Of a stretch of 64,000 bases of DNA, positions 39,183-47,074 are shown piece after piece. A program made the translations under genes and the position numbers. Source of the stretch: Hyphobacterium indicum (GTDB lineage Bacteria; Pseudomonadota; Alphaproteobacteria; Caulobacterales; Maricaulaceae); contig NZ_QBDX01000004.1 in NCBI RefSeq assembly GCF_003129605.1, forward strand, positions 930,001-994,000. Direction: 5' to 3'. The number at the start of each line of letters is the position of its first letter. Position 1 is the stretch's first letter. A model generated the notes under the pieces. The model ran no database searches, was not told the origin of the DNA, and saw nothing but the letters and a program-made list of their open reading frames with translations.

Positions 39183-40075
39183 ACGCCGCCCTCTTTTAGT
39201 GCTTGCGCCCGGGCATAGAGATCGCGCTTGCTGAGCCCGGTGGCCTGCGCAACTTTTGCCGCAGCGCCCTTGACACCAAGTCCGGGGATCAGGGCCGTCA
39301 ATTCGGCATCAACATCCATCTGAACATTACCGCCGGCATCCCCGGGGCCGATCAGAAGCGTGATCTCGCCGCGTGGCGCACCGCCACCAGCATAATAGGC
39401 CGCCAGCTCGCTGGTCGTCCCCCGCCGGTATTCCTCGAATTTCTTGGTCAGCTCCCGGGCCACAACCGCGTCGCGATCTCCGAGAACAAAGGCGATATCG
39501 GCAAGACAGGCGGCCAGCCGCGGGCCAGATTCATAGAAGATCAGTGTGCCGGGAATTACCGCTAATTCCTGCAGGCGGTTTTTGCGGCTGCCTGTTCTGG
39601 GCGGCAAAAACCCGGCAAAGAAAAACGCGTCGCTCGGCAGGCCTGAAGCCGCCAGCCCGGCCAACAGCGCAGAAGGCCCCGGCAGCGACCGGACCGCGTA
39701 GCCGGCCGAGATCACCTCCCGGACCAGCTTGTAGCCGGGGTCGGATATCAGCGGCGTACCGGCATCGGAGATCAGAACGACGCGCTCGCCATCTGCCAGT
39801 GCCTGAAGAATTTCCGGCCGCATCTTCGCCCCGTTATGATCATGATAGGGCTGGACTTTCGCGCTGATGCCGTAAGCGTCCATCAGTTTCCAGGCAACGC
39901 GCGTGTCCTCGGCCAGTATACGATCCGCACCGGCAAGTGCGTCCAGCGCACGCAGCGTAATATCCCGCAAATTGCCAATCGGCGTCGAAACAATGTTGAG
40001 GCCCGGCTCAGGCGGTTGCGGTGCGGGAGCGCGGCGGCTAGTTTTGGCCGGAATATCTGAAGGCGGTTCGGACAT
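39179..40075 (-). CDS. rsmI: 16S rRNA (cytidine-2'-O)-methyltransferase RsmI
   Basis: RsmI methylates the 2'-O of C1402 in 16S rRNA using SAM. The 298-aa product, begun at MSEPPSDIPAKTSRR, has the tetrapyrrole-methylase fold with NIVSTPIGNLRDITLRALDA, ILAEDTRVAWKLMDAYGI, VVLISDAGTPLISDPGYKLV and the C-terminal domain after GAAAKVAQATGLSKRDLYAR. GGGAG lies 4 nt upstream. Its start codon overlaps the divergent LpoA-like start codon (CATG). The longest open reading to 40534 is spurious; it is antisense to the lipoprotein gene. Confidence 0.95.
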   Translation of the reverse strand: MSEPPSDIPAKTSRRAPAPQPPEPGLNIVSTPIGNLRDITLRALDALAGADRILAEDTRVAWKLMDAYGISAKVQPYHDHNGAKMRPEILQALADGERVVLISDAGTPLISDPGYKLVREVISAGYAVRSLPGPSALLAGLAASGLPSDAFFFAGFLPPRTGSRKNRLQELAVIPGTLIFYESGPRLAACLADIAFVLGDRDAVVARELTKKFEEYRRGTTSELAAYYAGGGAPRGEITLLIGPGDAGGNVQMDVDAELTALIPGLGVKGAAAKVAQATGLSKRDLYARAQALKEGGV

Positions 40076-41390
40076 GATTCTCCCAACATCTTTGCGCGGC
40101 TTGCGCAAACTACCAAGACCGATTGTTGTAACGCTGGCCCTGACGGCATTGGCAGCTTGTGCCAGCACGCCGCCTCCACCGCCGCCGCCCCCTCCGCCGC
40201 CGGTCGTCACCGAGCCGGAAGTGACAGAGCCGGAGGTCATTGAGCCGGAGATCATCCGCGAAGGCGGCCTGATCCCGCACCACCTCGAGGGCCGCGAGGT
40301 CACGCGCGCCGCCCTGCTTTTGCCCTTCAGCCATCCCAATGCCGCTGCACGCAATGAAGCGGCAAACCTTCTGCAAGCCGCTGAACTGGCCCTGTTCGAA
40401 CACGGACCGGAGACACTGGTTCTGATGCCGAAAGATACAGGCGGCACTAATGAAGGCGCGCGCCAGGCAGCGCAGGCCGCAATTGATGACGGCGCTGATA
40501 TTATCCTGGGCCCCCTGTTTGGTGCAGCGGCCACTGCGGCAGGAGACGTGGCCCGCCGTTACGATGTGCCCGTACTGGCTTTCTCGACCGACACGTCGAT
40601 CGCCGGCAACGGCGTGTATCTGTTGAGCCTTCCGCCCGAGCAGGAAGTTGCCCGGATTACGGCCTATGTGGCCCGGCTGGGCGTTGAACGATTCGCGTTT
40701 ATCGGGCCGGGAGGGGCCTATGGCAGCGCCGTGCGCGATGCGCTGGCGGAGACCGCTGAGCTGAATGGCGGATATCTGGCGGCCGAGGAAACCTATGTCG
40801 GGGGTGTCGAGGCCATGACATCGGCGGCCCGCCGTCTCTCGCAGCTGGGCTTTACCAGCCTTGAGGCCGAAGATGCGATGATGTTCAATTCCAGCGAATG
40901 GGTCCCGTCAGCCGACGCACCCTTCCAGGCTGTGATGTTGCCGGAGGGCGGTACCCGTCTGAGGACTCTCGGACCGCTATTGCCTTATCACGAGATCGAT
41001 CCTCTGATCGTCCGTTTTCTTGGGACCGGCCTGTGGAATGACGAGGAGACACGGCGCGAACCAGTCTTGCATGGCGGCTGGTTCGCCGGGCCAGACGCCG
41101 AAGCTCATAGTGCATTTTCCGCGCAATATCAGTCCGCCTTTGGCAATGAACCCTCAAGAATCGCCAGTCATGCCTATGACGCGGTCCTGCTGGCGGTCTT
41201 TTTCGCCAATGAAGGAGAGGTCAGCCGCGAGGCGCTCGAGGATCCCGAAGGGTTTTATGGCGCGGACGGCCTGTTCCGCTTCCGGGCAGATGGCCGTATC
41301 GAGCGGGGTCTGGCCGTATACGAGGTCCGCCGTGACGGTTTCCGGGTCATCGACCCGGCGCCGCGCAGTTTTGATCCGGCGGTGTTCTAG
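40074..41390 (+). CDS. LpoA-like penicillin-binding protein activator (lipoprotein)
   Basis: A 438-aa lipoprotein with signal MILPTSLRGLRKLPRPIVVT and lipobox LAAC (Cys30 area). Then comes an 11-proline run with EPEV repeats, which probably spans the cell wall. The rest (about 85-438) has the periplasmic-binding-protein type I fold of the LpoA C-terminal domain (VTRAALLLPFSHPNAAARNE, DIILGPLFGAAATAAGDVAR). LpoA activates PBP1A from the outer membrane; this alphaproteobacterial form lacks the N-terminal TPR part. AAGGCGG is 7 nt upstream. Conserved opposite rsmI. Confidence 0.83.
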   Translation: MILPTSLRGLRKLPRPIVVTLALTALAACASTPPPPPPPPPPPVVTEPEVTEPEVIEPEIIREGGLIPHHLEGREVTRAALLLPFSHPNAAARNEAANLLQAAELALFEHGPETLVLMPKDTGGTNEGARQAAQAAIDDGADIILGPLFGAAATAAGDVARRYDVPVLAFSTDTSIAGNGVYLLSLPPEQEVARITAYVARLGVERFAFIGPGGAYGSAVRDALAETAELNGGYLAAEETYVGGVEAMTSAARRLSQLGFTSLEAEDAMMFNSSEWVPSADAPFQAVMLPEGGTRLRTLGPLLPYHEIDPLIVRFLGTGLWNDEETRREPVLHGGWFAGPDAEAHSAFSAQYQSAFGNEPSRIASHAYDAVLLAVFFANEGEVSREALEDPEGFYGADGLFRFRADGRIERGLAVYEVRRDGFRVIDPAPRSFDPAVF

Positions 41391-42523
41391 GGACAAAGCG
41401 CCGCCGCCAGCCCATCGGCCAGCAGACGGCCTTCCCCGGTGAGCCGCAACTGCGTGCCATTCTGAGTCAACCAGCCTTGAGCCAGATATCGCGCGGCTTC
41501 ATCCTCATCAACCGTCAGCCCGGTGACCTGTTCCAGCTGCGCCAGATCAAGGCCGGTATCAATCCGCAACCCCATCAGTATGCGCTCCCGGACCTCGTCC
41601 AGGGCCGACAGTTTTTCACTCTTTGATCCCGTGCCGGTTTCCGAAACCCGGCGAATATAGTCCGCCGGACGCAGCGCCGTATCTACGGCCCGCCGCCCGC
41701 CGAGCGCATGAGAGCCGATCCGGCCATGGGCCCCGGGGCCAATCCCGATCCAGTCTGCACCTTCCCAGTATAGCCGGTTATGGCGTGACTCCGCACCCGG
41801 CTTGGCGTGGTTGGAAATCTCGTAGGAGAGAAAACCGGCTTCCTGACAAAGCGCCTGAGTGGTGCGGTACAGGCGTTCTCCCAATGCGTCTCCGGGAGGC
41901 TTGATCTCGCCGCGCTCGACACGTTTGAAAAACGCCGTGCCCGGTTCGATCGTGAGCTGGTACAGTGACAGATGCGAAACACCCAGCGCCAGAACGTCTG
42001 ACAATTCTGAGGCCCAGCTCGCTGCGGTTTGACCTTCGCGGGCATAGATGACGTCGATCGAAACCCGGGCAAAGCAGGAGAGCGCCGCCTCCAGCGCCAT
42101 TCGGCTGGCCGCCCCGTCATGGTCTCGCCCGAGCGCCTTCAGCGCATCATCATCAAAGCTTTGCACACCAAGGGACAGCCGGTTGATACCGGCATCCGAA
42201 AACCCCCGGAATCCCGCAGCATCATTCGGATTGGCTTCCAGGCCGATCTCGGCATCGCACTCGAAACCGAAAAAACGGTCCGCCGCCTGCACGATCCGTC
42301 CGATCTGCTCCGGCTTCAGCAAGGAAGGCGTGCCACCACCAAAATGAAGCGAGGTGAGTTTGCGGCCTAGCAATTCGCCGGCCCAATATGCCAGATCGGC
42401 CAGCAGCGCATCAAACAGGGCGCTATCGTCACCCCGCGCCCGGTACACATTAAAATCGCAATAGGGACAGATCCGAGCGCAATATGGCCAGTGGACATAG
42501 AGACCCAGTGGCGTATCAGTCAT
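41387..42523 (-). CDS. hemW: heme chaperone HemW (radical SAM)
   Basis: A 378-aa HemN-like radical-SAM protein of the HemW group. CARICPYCDFNVY supplies the CxxxCxxC cluster, followed by GGGTPSLLKPEQIGRIVQA and a HemN C-terminal domain. HemW binds heme and delivers it to membrane respiratory enzymes; it lacks coproporphyrinogen oxidase activity in characterised cases. It overlaps rdgB by 8 bp and the convergent lipoprotein gene by 4 bp; the rph-rdgB-hemW link is conserved. Confidence 0.95.
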   Translation of the reverse strand: MTDTPLGLYVHWPYCARICPYCDFNVYRARGDDSALFDALLADLAYWAGELLGRKLTSLHFGGGTPSLLKPEQIGRIVQAADRFFGFECDAEIGLEANPNDAAGFRGFSDAGINRLSLGVQSFDDDALKALGRDHDGAASRMALEAALSCFARVSIDVIYAREGQTAASWASELSDVLALGVSHLSLYQLTIEPGTAFFKRVERGEIKPPGDALGERLYRTTQALCQEAGFLSYEISNHAKPGAESRHNRLYWEGADWIGIGPGAHGRIGSHALGGRRAVDTALRPADYIRRVSETGTGSKSEKLSALDEVRERILMGLRIDTGLDLAQLEQVTGLTVDEDEAARYLAQGWLTQNGTQLRLTGEGRLLADGLAAALCP

Positions 42524-43115
42524 TCCCGAACTCGGCCTCGATCAGCCGGGACAGGGCCCTGCCCCGGTGGCTGAGCGCCGCTTTCTCCGCAGAACTCATT
42601 TCAGCAAACACGCGGTGGTCTCCTTCAGGCCGGAAGACCGGATCATAGCCGAATCCGGCGTCACCGCGAGGTGGCCAGACCACCTCCCCCTCGATCCGGC
42701 CTTCATAGACGCGGTCCGCTTCACCCGGCACAACCAGCGCGAGGACACAGACGAAGGCGGCACTGCGGTCATTGCCGCCACCTGCCGTCAGCGCCGACTC
42801 GACCCGCTGCATGGCACGGTTGAAATCCCGACTCTCTCCGGCCCAGCGCGCCGAATGAATGCCCGGTTGCCCGTTCAACGCATTGACACACAGCCCGGAA
42901 TCATCTGCCAGCGCCGGCAGACCGGTGGCGGAGCTGGCGGCACGGGCCTTCAGCAACGCATTTCCGGCAAATGTCGCTTCCGTTTCTTCCGGTTCGGGAA
43001 GCGAAAATTGTGCAGCTGACTGCAATTTCACACCGAAGCGCGCCAGCTGATCACCTATCTCCTTGATTTTTCCACGGTTATGAGACGCCAATACCCATGT
43101 TTTCATACCTGTCAT
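42516..43115 (-). CDS. rdgB: non-canonical purine NTP pyrophosphatase RdgB
   Basis: RdgB hydrolyses dITP/XTP to keep them out of nucleic acids. The 199-aa product has WVLASHNRGKIKEIGDQLAR, ALADDSGLCVNALNGQPGIH and HRGRALSRLIEAEF. The chosen ATG at 43115 has GAGGTG 10 nt upstream. Overlaps hemW by 8 bp. Divergent from the small membrane operon across AT-rich 43116-43287. Confidence 0.95.
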   Translation of the reverse strand: MTGMKTWVLASHNRGKIKEIGDQLARFGVKLQSAAQFSLPEPEETEATFAGNALLKARAASSATGLPALADDSGLCVNALNGQPGIHSARWAGESRDFNRAMQRVESALTAGGGNDRSAAFVCVLALVVPGEADRVYEGRIEGEVVWPPRGDAGFGYDPVFRPEGDHRVFAEMSSAEKAALSHRGRALSRLIEAEFGND

Positions 43116-43156
43116 CTGTTGATTACACCTCAAATTTTATCGCATTTCGGAAAATT

Positions 43157-43214
43157 AATATCGAAAAACGATATTTTCTGCTTGCGGTCCCCGAATTTTA
43201 TGTTTATCGATAAA
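43157..43214. promoter_or_regulatory. pair of TATCG-type inverted repeats before the membrane/HTH operon
   Basis: Two palindromes lie in the AT-rich 43116-43287 gap. AATATCG-AAAAA-CGATATT (43157-43175) has perfect 7-bp arms; TTTATCGATAAA (43203-43214) is a 12-bp perfect palindrome. They share the half-site TATCG, as does TTATCG at 43137-43142. This suggests binding of one dimeric regulator, possibly the HTH protein encoded in the operon or a regulator of the divergent rdgB. Confidence 0.5.
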
Positions 43215-43287
43215 TCCACGGACGGCGAAATGATCGTTCGGATAACAAAACAAAAGCCTTTGGTCGATTGAAACGAAACACAGGAGT

Positions 43288-43410
43288 ATGAAAATGGTCA
43301 GGTCCGAAAACACAGCAGCCCGCACTTTTTTTGCGGTTGCGATCAATGCGTTCCTCATCATCGCGGTTGGCGCCGGCGTGGTTGCCGCTCTGACCCCGGC
43401 GATTGCATGA
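43288..43410 (+). CDS. 40-residue single-TM peptide
   Basis: ATG at 43288 follows AGGAG (43282-43286). The product is 40 aa: a charged N-terminus MKMVRSENTAARTFFAVAIN and a hydrophobic helix (about 14-38) ending LTPAIA, typical of a small membrane peptide. It precedes the DUF2975 gene by 63 bp on the same strand, so it is probably co-transcribed. Below usual gene-caller length. Coding is supported by the ribosome site and hydrophobic composition only; function unknown. A 6-residue spacing and clean stop favour a real gene. Confidence 0.6.
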   Translation: MKMVRSENTAARTFFAVAINAFLIIAVGAGVVAALTPAIA

Positions 43411-43473
43411 GCGTAAAACGGTCCCGGCGGTAGCGAGACGCGCCGCCGGGGGCCCAGAAGGGGGCGGGAAGGC

Positions 43474-44016
43474 ATGGAGGAAACCAAAACAGGACCGATG
43501 ATCGGGGGTCTGAAATGGCTCCTGGATATCATCTGGTATCTATTGTGGGCGGTACTCACTGTCAGTGCCGTGACCGTACTTCTCGCCACAGTCCTGTTCG
43601 GAGCACAGCTCTTTGGCTGGCTGCCGGGCGGAGTGGCCACCTCTCTCATGGGGGCGGTGGACCGGATTATCATGTTGCCACTGCTTGTGGCGGAAATCGT
43701 GACCCTGCTGGTGATCGTGCATCGCCTCAGGCTGATCGTGAGGACACTTATTTCGGGCGATCCCTTTGTCCCCGAAAATGCCGGGCATCTGCGGATCATT
43801 GCGATTGCCATCGGTCTCTATCAGATCGTCCGCTATGCCGCCCAGGGACTGGTCGCGATCTCGCTGGCCGTCTTCGGCTTCCGGATCGGAGGCGTGGAGC
43901 TCACGCATTTCGATCTCAATCTCGGGCCGTGGTTCGCCGTGGCCGCGCTTCTGGTGTTGTCGGAGGTCCTTCGCGAAGGGGCCCGGATGCGCCAGGAACA
44001 GAAATTGACGATTTAG
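43474..44016 (+). CDS. DUF2975 membrane protein
   Basis: A 180-aa protein with four TM helices (about 13-40, 60-85, 105-125, 140-160). It has the DUF2975 hallmark LISGDPFVPENAGHLRIIAI between helices 2 and 3, and the C-terminal LVLSEVLREGARMRQEQKLT. Family members (YoaS-like) are regularly followed by a YozG-type HTH gene, as here 13 bp downstream. Function of the pair is not established; membrane sensing that controls the HTH protein is plausible. A purine-rich run (AAGGGGGCGGG) precedes the ATG. Confidence 0.85.
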   Translation: MEETKTGPMIGGLKWLLDIIWYLLWAVLTVSAVTVLLATVLFGAQLFGWLPGGVATSLMGAVDRIIMLPLLVAEIVTLLVIVHRLRLIVRTLISGDPFVPENAGHLRIIAIAIGLYQIVRYAAQGLVAISLAVFGFRIGGVELTHFDLNLGPWFAVAALLVLSEVLREGARMRQEQKLTI

Positions 44017-44029
44017 GGAGGCGCGAAAC

Positions 44030-44260
44030 ATGCCCATTCGCGTCACCCTCGACAGGATGCTCCTCGAGCGCCGCATGTCTCTGACAGAGCTGTGCGACCG
44101 GGTCGGCATCACAATGGCCAACCTGTCCATCCTCAAGACAGGCAAGGCCAAGGCGGTCAGATTTTCGACGCTGGAAGCGTTGTGCAAGGAGCTGGATTGC
44201 CAGCCCGGCGACCTTCTGAGCTTCGATGAGGATGAGGACGGAACCGGCAGCGACGCCTGA
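44030..44260 (+). CDS. YozG-like small XRE-family HTH protein
   Basis: A 76-aa single-domain Cro/C1-type protein: RVTLDRMLLERRMSLTELCD, then RVGITMANLSILKTGKAKAV and RFSTLEALCKELDCQPGDLL. The recognition helix includes ITMANLSILKTGK, the YozG-type signature, and the C-terminus is acidic. GGGAGG is 7 nt upstream of the ATG. The partner DUF2975 gene precedes it by 13 bp. It is likely to bind DNA at the TATCG repeats upstream of the operon, but this is inference. Confidence 0.87.
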   Translation: MPIRVTLDRMLLERRMSLTELCDRVGITMANLSILKTGKAKAVRFSTLEALCKELDCQPGDLLSFDEDEDGTGSDA

Positions 44261-44304
44261 TCCGTCCCAGACGAGCCCCCGGCGGATTTTCCACCGGACG
44301 GTGA

Positions 44305-44406
44305 AGAAGCAGCGGGAGCGGGCCTGATTGGCATACGCCCCTTCCCAAGAGCGCCGATCGGGCCTTTTTCAGCCCCCCAGCGCGCTCCCGCTGCTTCTCT
44401 TTTTTC
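44305..44406 (+). terminator. nested double terminator
   Basis: An inner stem GGCCTGATTGGC (44321-44332) with GCCGATCGGGCC (44353-44364), allowing two G-U pairs, is followed by TTTTTC. An outer perfect 16-bp stem, AGAAGCAGCGGGAGCG (44305-44320) with CGCTCCCGCTGCTTCT (44383-44398), is followed by C and TTTTTTCTT. Two successive U-tracts make a fail-safe stop for the HTH operon. The rph stop is just behind it, so it also insulates the convergent gene. Confidence 0.8.
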
Positions 44407-45117
44407 TTATAATACAGAATTCTGGGTTTCGCCTAGCTCGGCAATGCCTTTTCGTGCCAGCTCGAAAAGCCTGTTGAAATCGTCCTGTGGCAGGGGCCGG
44501 TCCTCGGCCGTAGCCTGGATCTCGACAATCCCGCCAGCGGCGGTCATCACGAAATTCGCATCGGTTTGGGCCTGGCTGTCTTCTTCATATTCCAGATCGA
44601 GACGCGCCGTGCCGCCAACCATGCCGCAGGAAACCGCTGCCAGCTGGTCCTGGACCGGGTCGGTCTTCAGAACGCCTTCCTCAACCAGCCAGCCCGTAGC
44701 CAGTTTCAAAGCCACCCATGCGCCGGTGATCGCCGCCGTCCGTGTGCCGCCATCAGCCTGGATCACATCGCAATCCAGCGTCACCTGCCGCTCTCCCAAT
44801 GCCTTGAGGTCGATCACCGCCCGCAGGGAACGCCCGATGAGGCGCTGGATTTCCTGTGTCCGGCCGGATTGTTTCCCGGCGGCGGCCTCACGGCGGCCCC
44901 GCGTATGTGTGGCGCGCGGCAACATGCCGTATTCCGCCGTCACCCAGCCCTTGCCGGAATTGCGCATCCAGGGCGGCACATTCTCCTCGACGCTTGCCGT
45001 GCACAGGACGTGCGTATTGCCGCATTTGATCAGGCAGGAGCCTTCCGCATAGGGCGAAACACCAGTTTCGATGGTCACTTCGCGCAAGGCATCAAGGGCG
45101 CGGCCATAAGGTCTCAT
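44407..45117 (-). CDS. rph: ribonuclease PH
   Basis: RNase PH trims tRNA 3' ends phosphorolytically. The 236-aa product starts [20 protein letters not shown] (typical MRPxGR), with [20 protein letters not shown] and [20 protein letters not shown], the phosphate and catalytic residues. Start chosen by homology; a longer reading begins at 45216. Divergent from hrcA with 118 bp between. The pair rph and hrcA is conserved in alphaproteobacteria. Confidence 0.96.
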   Translation of the reverse strand: MRPYGRALDALREVTIETGVSPYAEGSCLIKCGNTHVLCTASVEENVPPWMRNSGKGWVTAEYGMLPRATHTRGRREAAAGKQSGRTQEIQRLIGRSLRAVIDLKALGERQVTLDCDVIQADGGTRTAAITGAWVALKLATGWLVEEGVLKTDPVQDQLAAVSCGMVGGTARLDLEYEEDSQAQTDANFVMTAAGGIVEIQATAEDRPLPQDDFNRLFELARKGIAELGETQNSVL

Positions 45118-45235
45118 AGTGTCGTCTCCGATTGGGGGCCTGTTCCGTCTAGCGGCGGGCCATCCCGGCGTAAACCGGGGATCACCGCTTTGCCGGATTG
45201 AATGGCAAAGCTGCATGTCCTAACTGAATGGCAGA

Positions 45236-46306
45236 ATGATCACCAACAACCCGAATATGCCCAATCTGACCGATCTGGATGAGCGCTCGCGCCAGATTTT
45301 CCGCGAAATCGTGGACACATATCTGGAGACGGGGGATCCGGTTGGGTCCCGCACCCTGTCCCGGCGCGAGGGCGTGGGCCTATCGCCAGCCTCGATCCGC
45401 AATACCATGTCGGATCTGGCCGCCATCGGGCTCCTGACCGCACCGCATCAAAGCGCGGGGCGCATGCCCACGCATGCGGGTTTACGCCTCTTCGTCGACG
45501 GGCTGTTGCAGGTTGGCGAGCCCTCCTCGGAGGACCGCAAAGCGATTGAATCGCGCGTCGCTCCGACGGCCGCAAAGGTGTCAGACGTCCTCTCCGAGGC
45601 ATCATCCATGCTCGCAGGCCTGGCCGGAGGAGCCGGGCTGGTGACCACGCCATCGCGCGAAACCGCATTGAAACATGTCGAATTCGTACCGGTCAGCGCC
45701 TATGAGACGCTCGCCATTCTGGTGTCCGAAGACGGATCGGTTGAAAATCGCATGATGGTGGCCCCGCCGGGGCTGCCGGCGTCGGCCATGGTGGAAGCCG
45801 GAAACTATCTCTCCGCCCGGCTCAAGGGCCGGTCGCTCAAGCAGGCCGCCGAGGAAATCCGCGCCGAGCTCAAGGACCGCCGGGCCTCGCTGGATGCTGC
45901 AGCCAGCGCACTTGTCGAGCAGGGGCTGGCCAGCTGGTCAGGCGGCGAGGAACGGGCGCTCATCATTCGCGGTCAGGCGCAATTGCTGGACAATGTTGCC
46001 GCCGCCGAAGACCTTGAACGCATCCGCATGCTGTTTGATGAAATCGAACGCAAGGAGGGCCTGATCGCCCTTCTGGACAAGGCAAGAGATGCCGAAGGCG
46101 TGCGTTTGTTCATTGGCGCGGAGAACCCGCTTTTCTCCCTCTCGGGTTCAAGTGTGATTGTCGCTCCCTATATGGATTCCGAGCGGCGCATTATCGGGGC
46201 GCTGGGGGTGATCGGACCGACGCGTCTGAATTATGCCCGGGTGATACCCATGGTCGATTATACCGCCCGCGTTGTCGGGCGATTGCTGGACAAATCCCGC
46301 AACTAG
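45236..46306 (+). CDS. hrcA: heat-inducible transcription repressor HrcA
   Basis: HrcA represses groESL by binding CIRCE. The 356-aa product has the N-terminal winged helix ([60 protein letters not shown]) and the GAF-like C-terminal domain. No CIRCE (TTAGCACTC-N9-GAGTGCTAA) is seen in this window, so its targets lie elsewhere. No strong ribosome site precedes the ATG at 45236; Met at 45257 could also start. Followed by grpE at 18 bp. Confidence 0.94.
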   Translation: MITNNPNMPNLTDLDERSRQIFREIVDTYLETGDPVGSRTLSRREGVGLSPASIRNTMSDLAAIGLLTAPHQSAGRMPTHAGLRLFVDGLLQVGEPSSEDRKAIESRVAPTAAKVSDVLSEASSMLAGLAGGAGLVTTPSRETALKHVEFVPVSAYETLAILVSEDGSVENRMMVAPPGLPASAMVEAGNYLSARLKGRSLKQAAEEIRAELKDRRASLDAAASALVEQGLASWSGGEERALIIRGQAQLLDNVAAAEDLERIRMLFDEIERKEGLIALLDKARDAEGVRLFIGAENPLFSLSGSSVIVAPYMDSERRIIGALGVIGPTRLNYARVIPMVDYTARVVGRLLDKSRN

Positions 46307-46324
46307 ACGGGTCAAGAGGACAAG

Positions 46325-47008
46325 ATGGCTGAAAAAAACGACGATCAACCGATTGCAGACCGGATCGAGGAAATCGAGGCCGCAGAGGCAGAGGCGCTGG
46401 CCGAAGCTGAAGCAGCAGAGGCCGCAATGGCAGAGGATGAGGCGGCAGAGCCGTCACCGGAAGATGCCATTCGCGCCCTGCAGGCCGAACTGGAGGACAC
46501 GCGGGACCGCTTGCTGCGCACCGCAGCCGAGGTTCAGAACGCGCGCCGGCGTGCTGAAAAAGAGGTGAAGGATGCCCGCCAGTATGCCATTTCCGGCTTT
46601 GCAGGTGACATTCTGAATGTCGCGGACAATCTCTCCCGCGCCCTCCAGGTGGCCCGGTCTGAGTCGCTCGAAGGCCCGGCCAAAACACTCGTCGATGGTG
46701 TCGCGCTGACGGAAAAGACCTTGCTCTCGACGCTCGAGCGCCATGGCGTGAAGCGCGTGGAGCCGGCGCCGGGCGACGCCTTTGACCCCAACCACCATCA
46801 GGCCACCACCCAGATTCCCTCCGAGCAGAAGGCCGGCACGATCGCGGCCAGCTTTGCGCCCGGCTATGTCATCGGTGACCGCACCCTGCGCGCCGCCATG
46901 GTCGCGGTGTCGACCGGCCAGCCCGCCACAGAAGAAGGCGGCGGATCCGGTGATACTCAGGACGGCGGCAGGGCCGGGCCCGGCTCCGGCATCGATGTGA
47001 AGGCCTGA
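46325..47008 (+). CDS. grpE: nucleotide exchange factor GrpE
   Basis: GrpE releases ADP from DnaK. The 227-aa product has an acidic Ala/Glu-rich N-terminal coiled coil (about 10-50), then EDTRDRLLRTAAEVQNARRR and the beta-wing region EKTLLSTLERHGVKRVEPAP, FDPNHHQATTQIPSE and the end GYVIGDRTLRAAMVAVSTGQ. Placed right after hrcA as usual; dnaK-dnaJ is 4 kb downstream. Confidence 0.95.
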   Translation: MAEKNDDQPIADRIEEIEAAEAEALAEAEAAEAAMAEDEAAEPSPEDAIRALQAELEDTRDRLLRTAAEVQNARRRAEKEVKDARQYAISGFAGDILNVADNLSRALQVARSESLEGPAKTLVDGVALTEKTLLSTLERHGVKRVEPAPGDAFDPNHHQATTQIPSEQKAGTIAASFAPGYVIGDRTLRAAMVAVSTGQPATEEGGGSGDTQDGGRAGPGSGIDVKA

Positions 47009-47074
47009 CTGCTTGAGTTGATTCCGGCCCGGATTTGTCCTCCTCTGCTTGCCTGATCAGGGGAGGGTCGGACC

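Noticed and set aside
40076-40534. N-terminal extension of RsmI with a poly-Gly run
   Set aside because: It is antisense to the lipoprotein gene's Pro tract; RsmI homology begins only after 40075, where a good ribosome site lies.
45118-45235. CIRCE element before hrcA
   Set aside because: No TTAGCACTC/GAGTGCTAA arms; only a short ATCCCGG/CCGGGGAT repeat is there.
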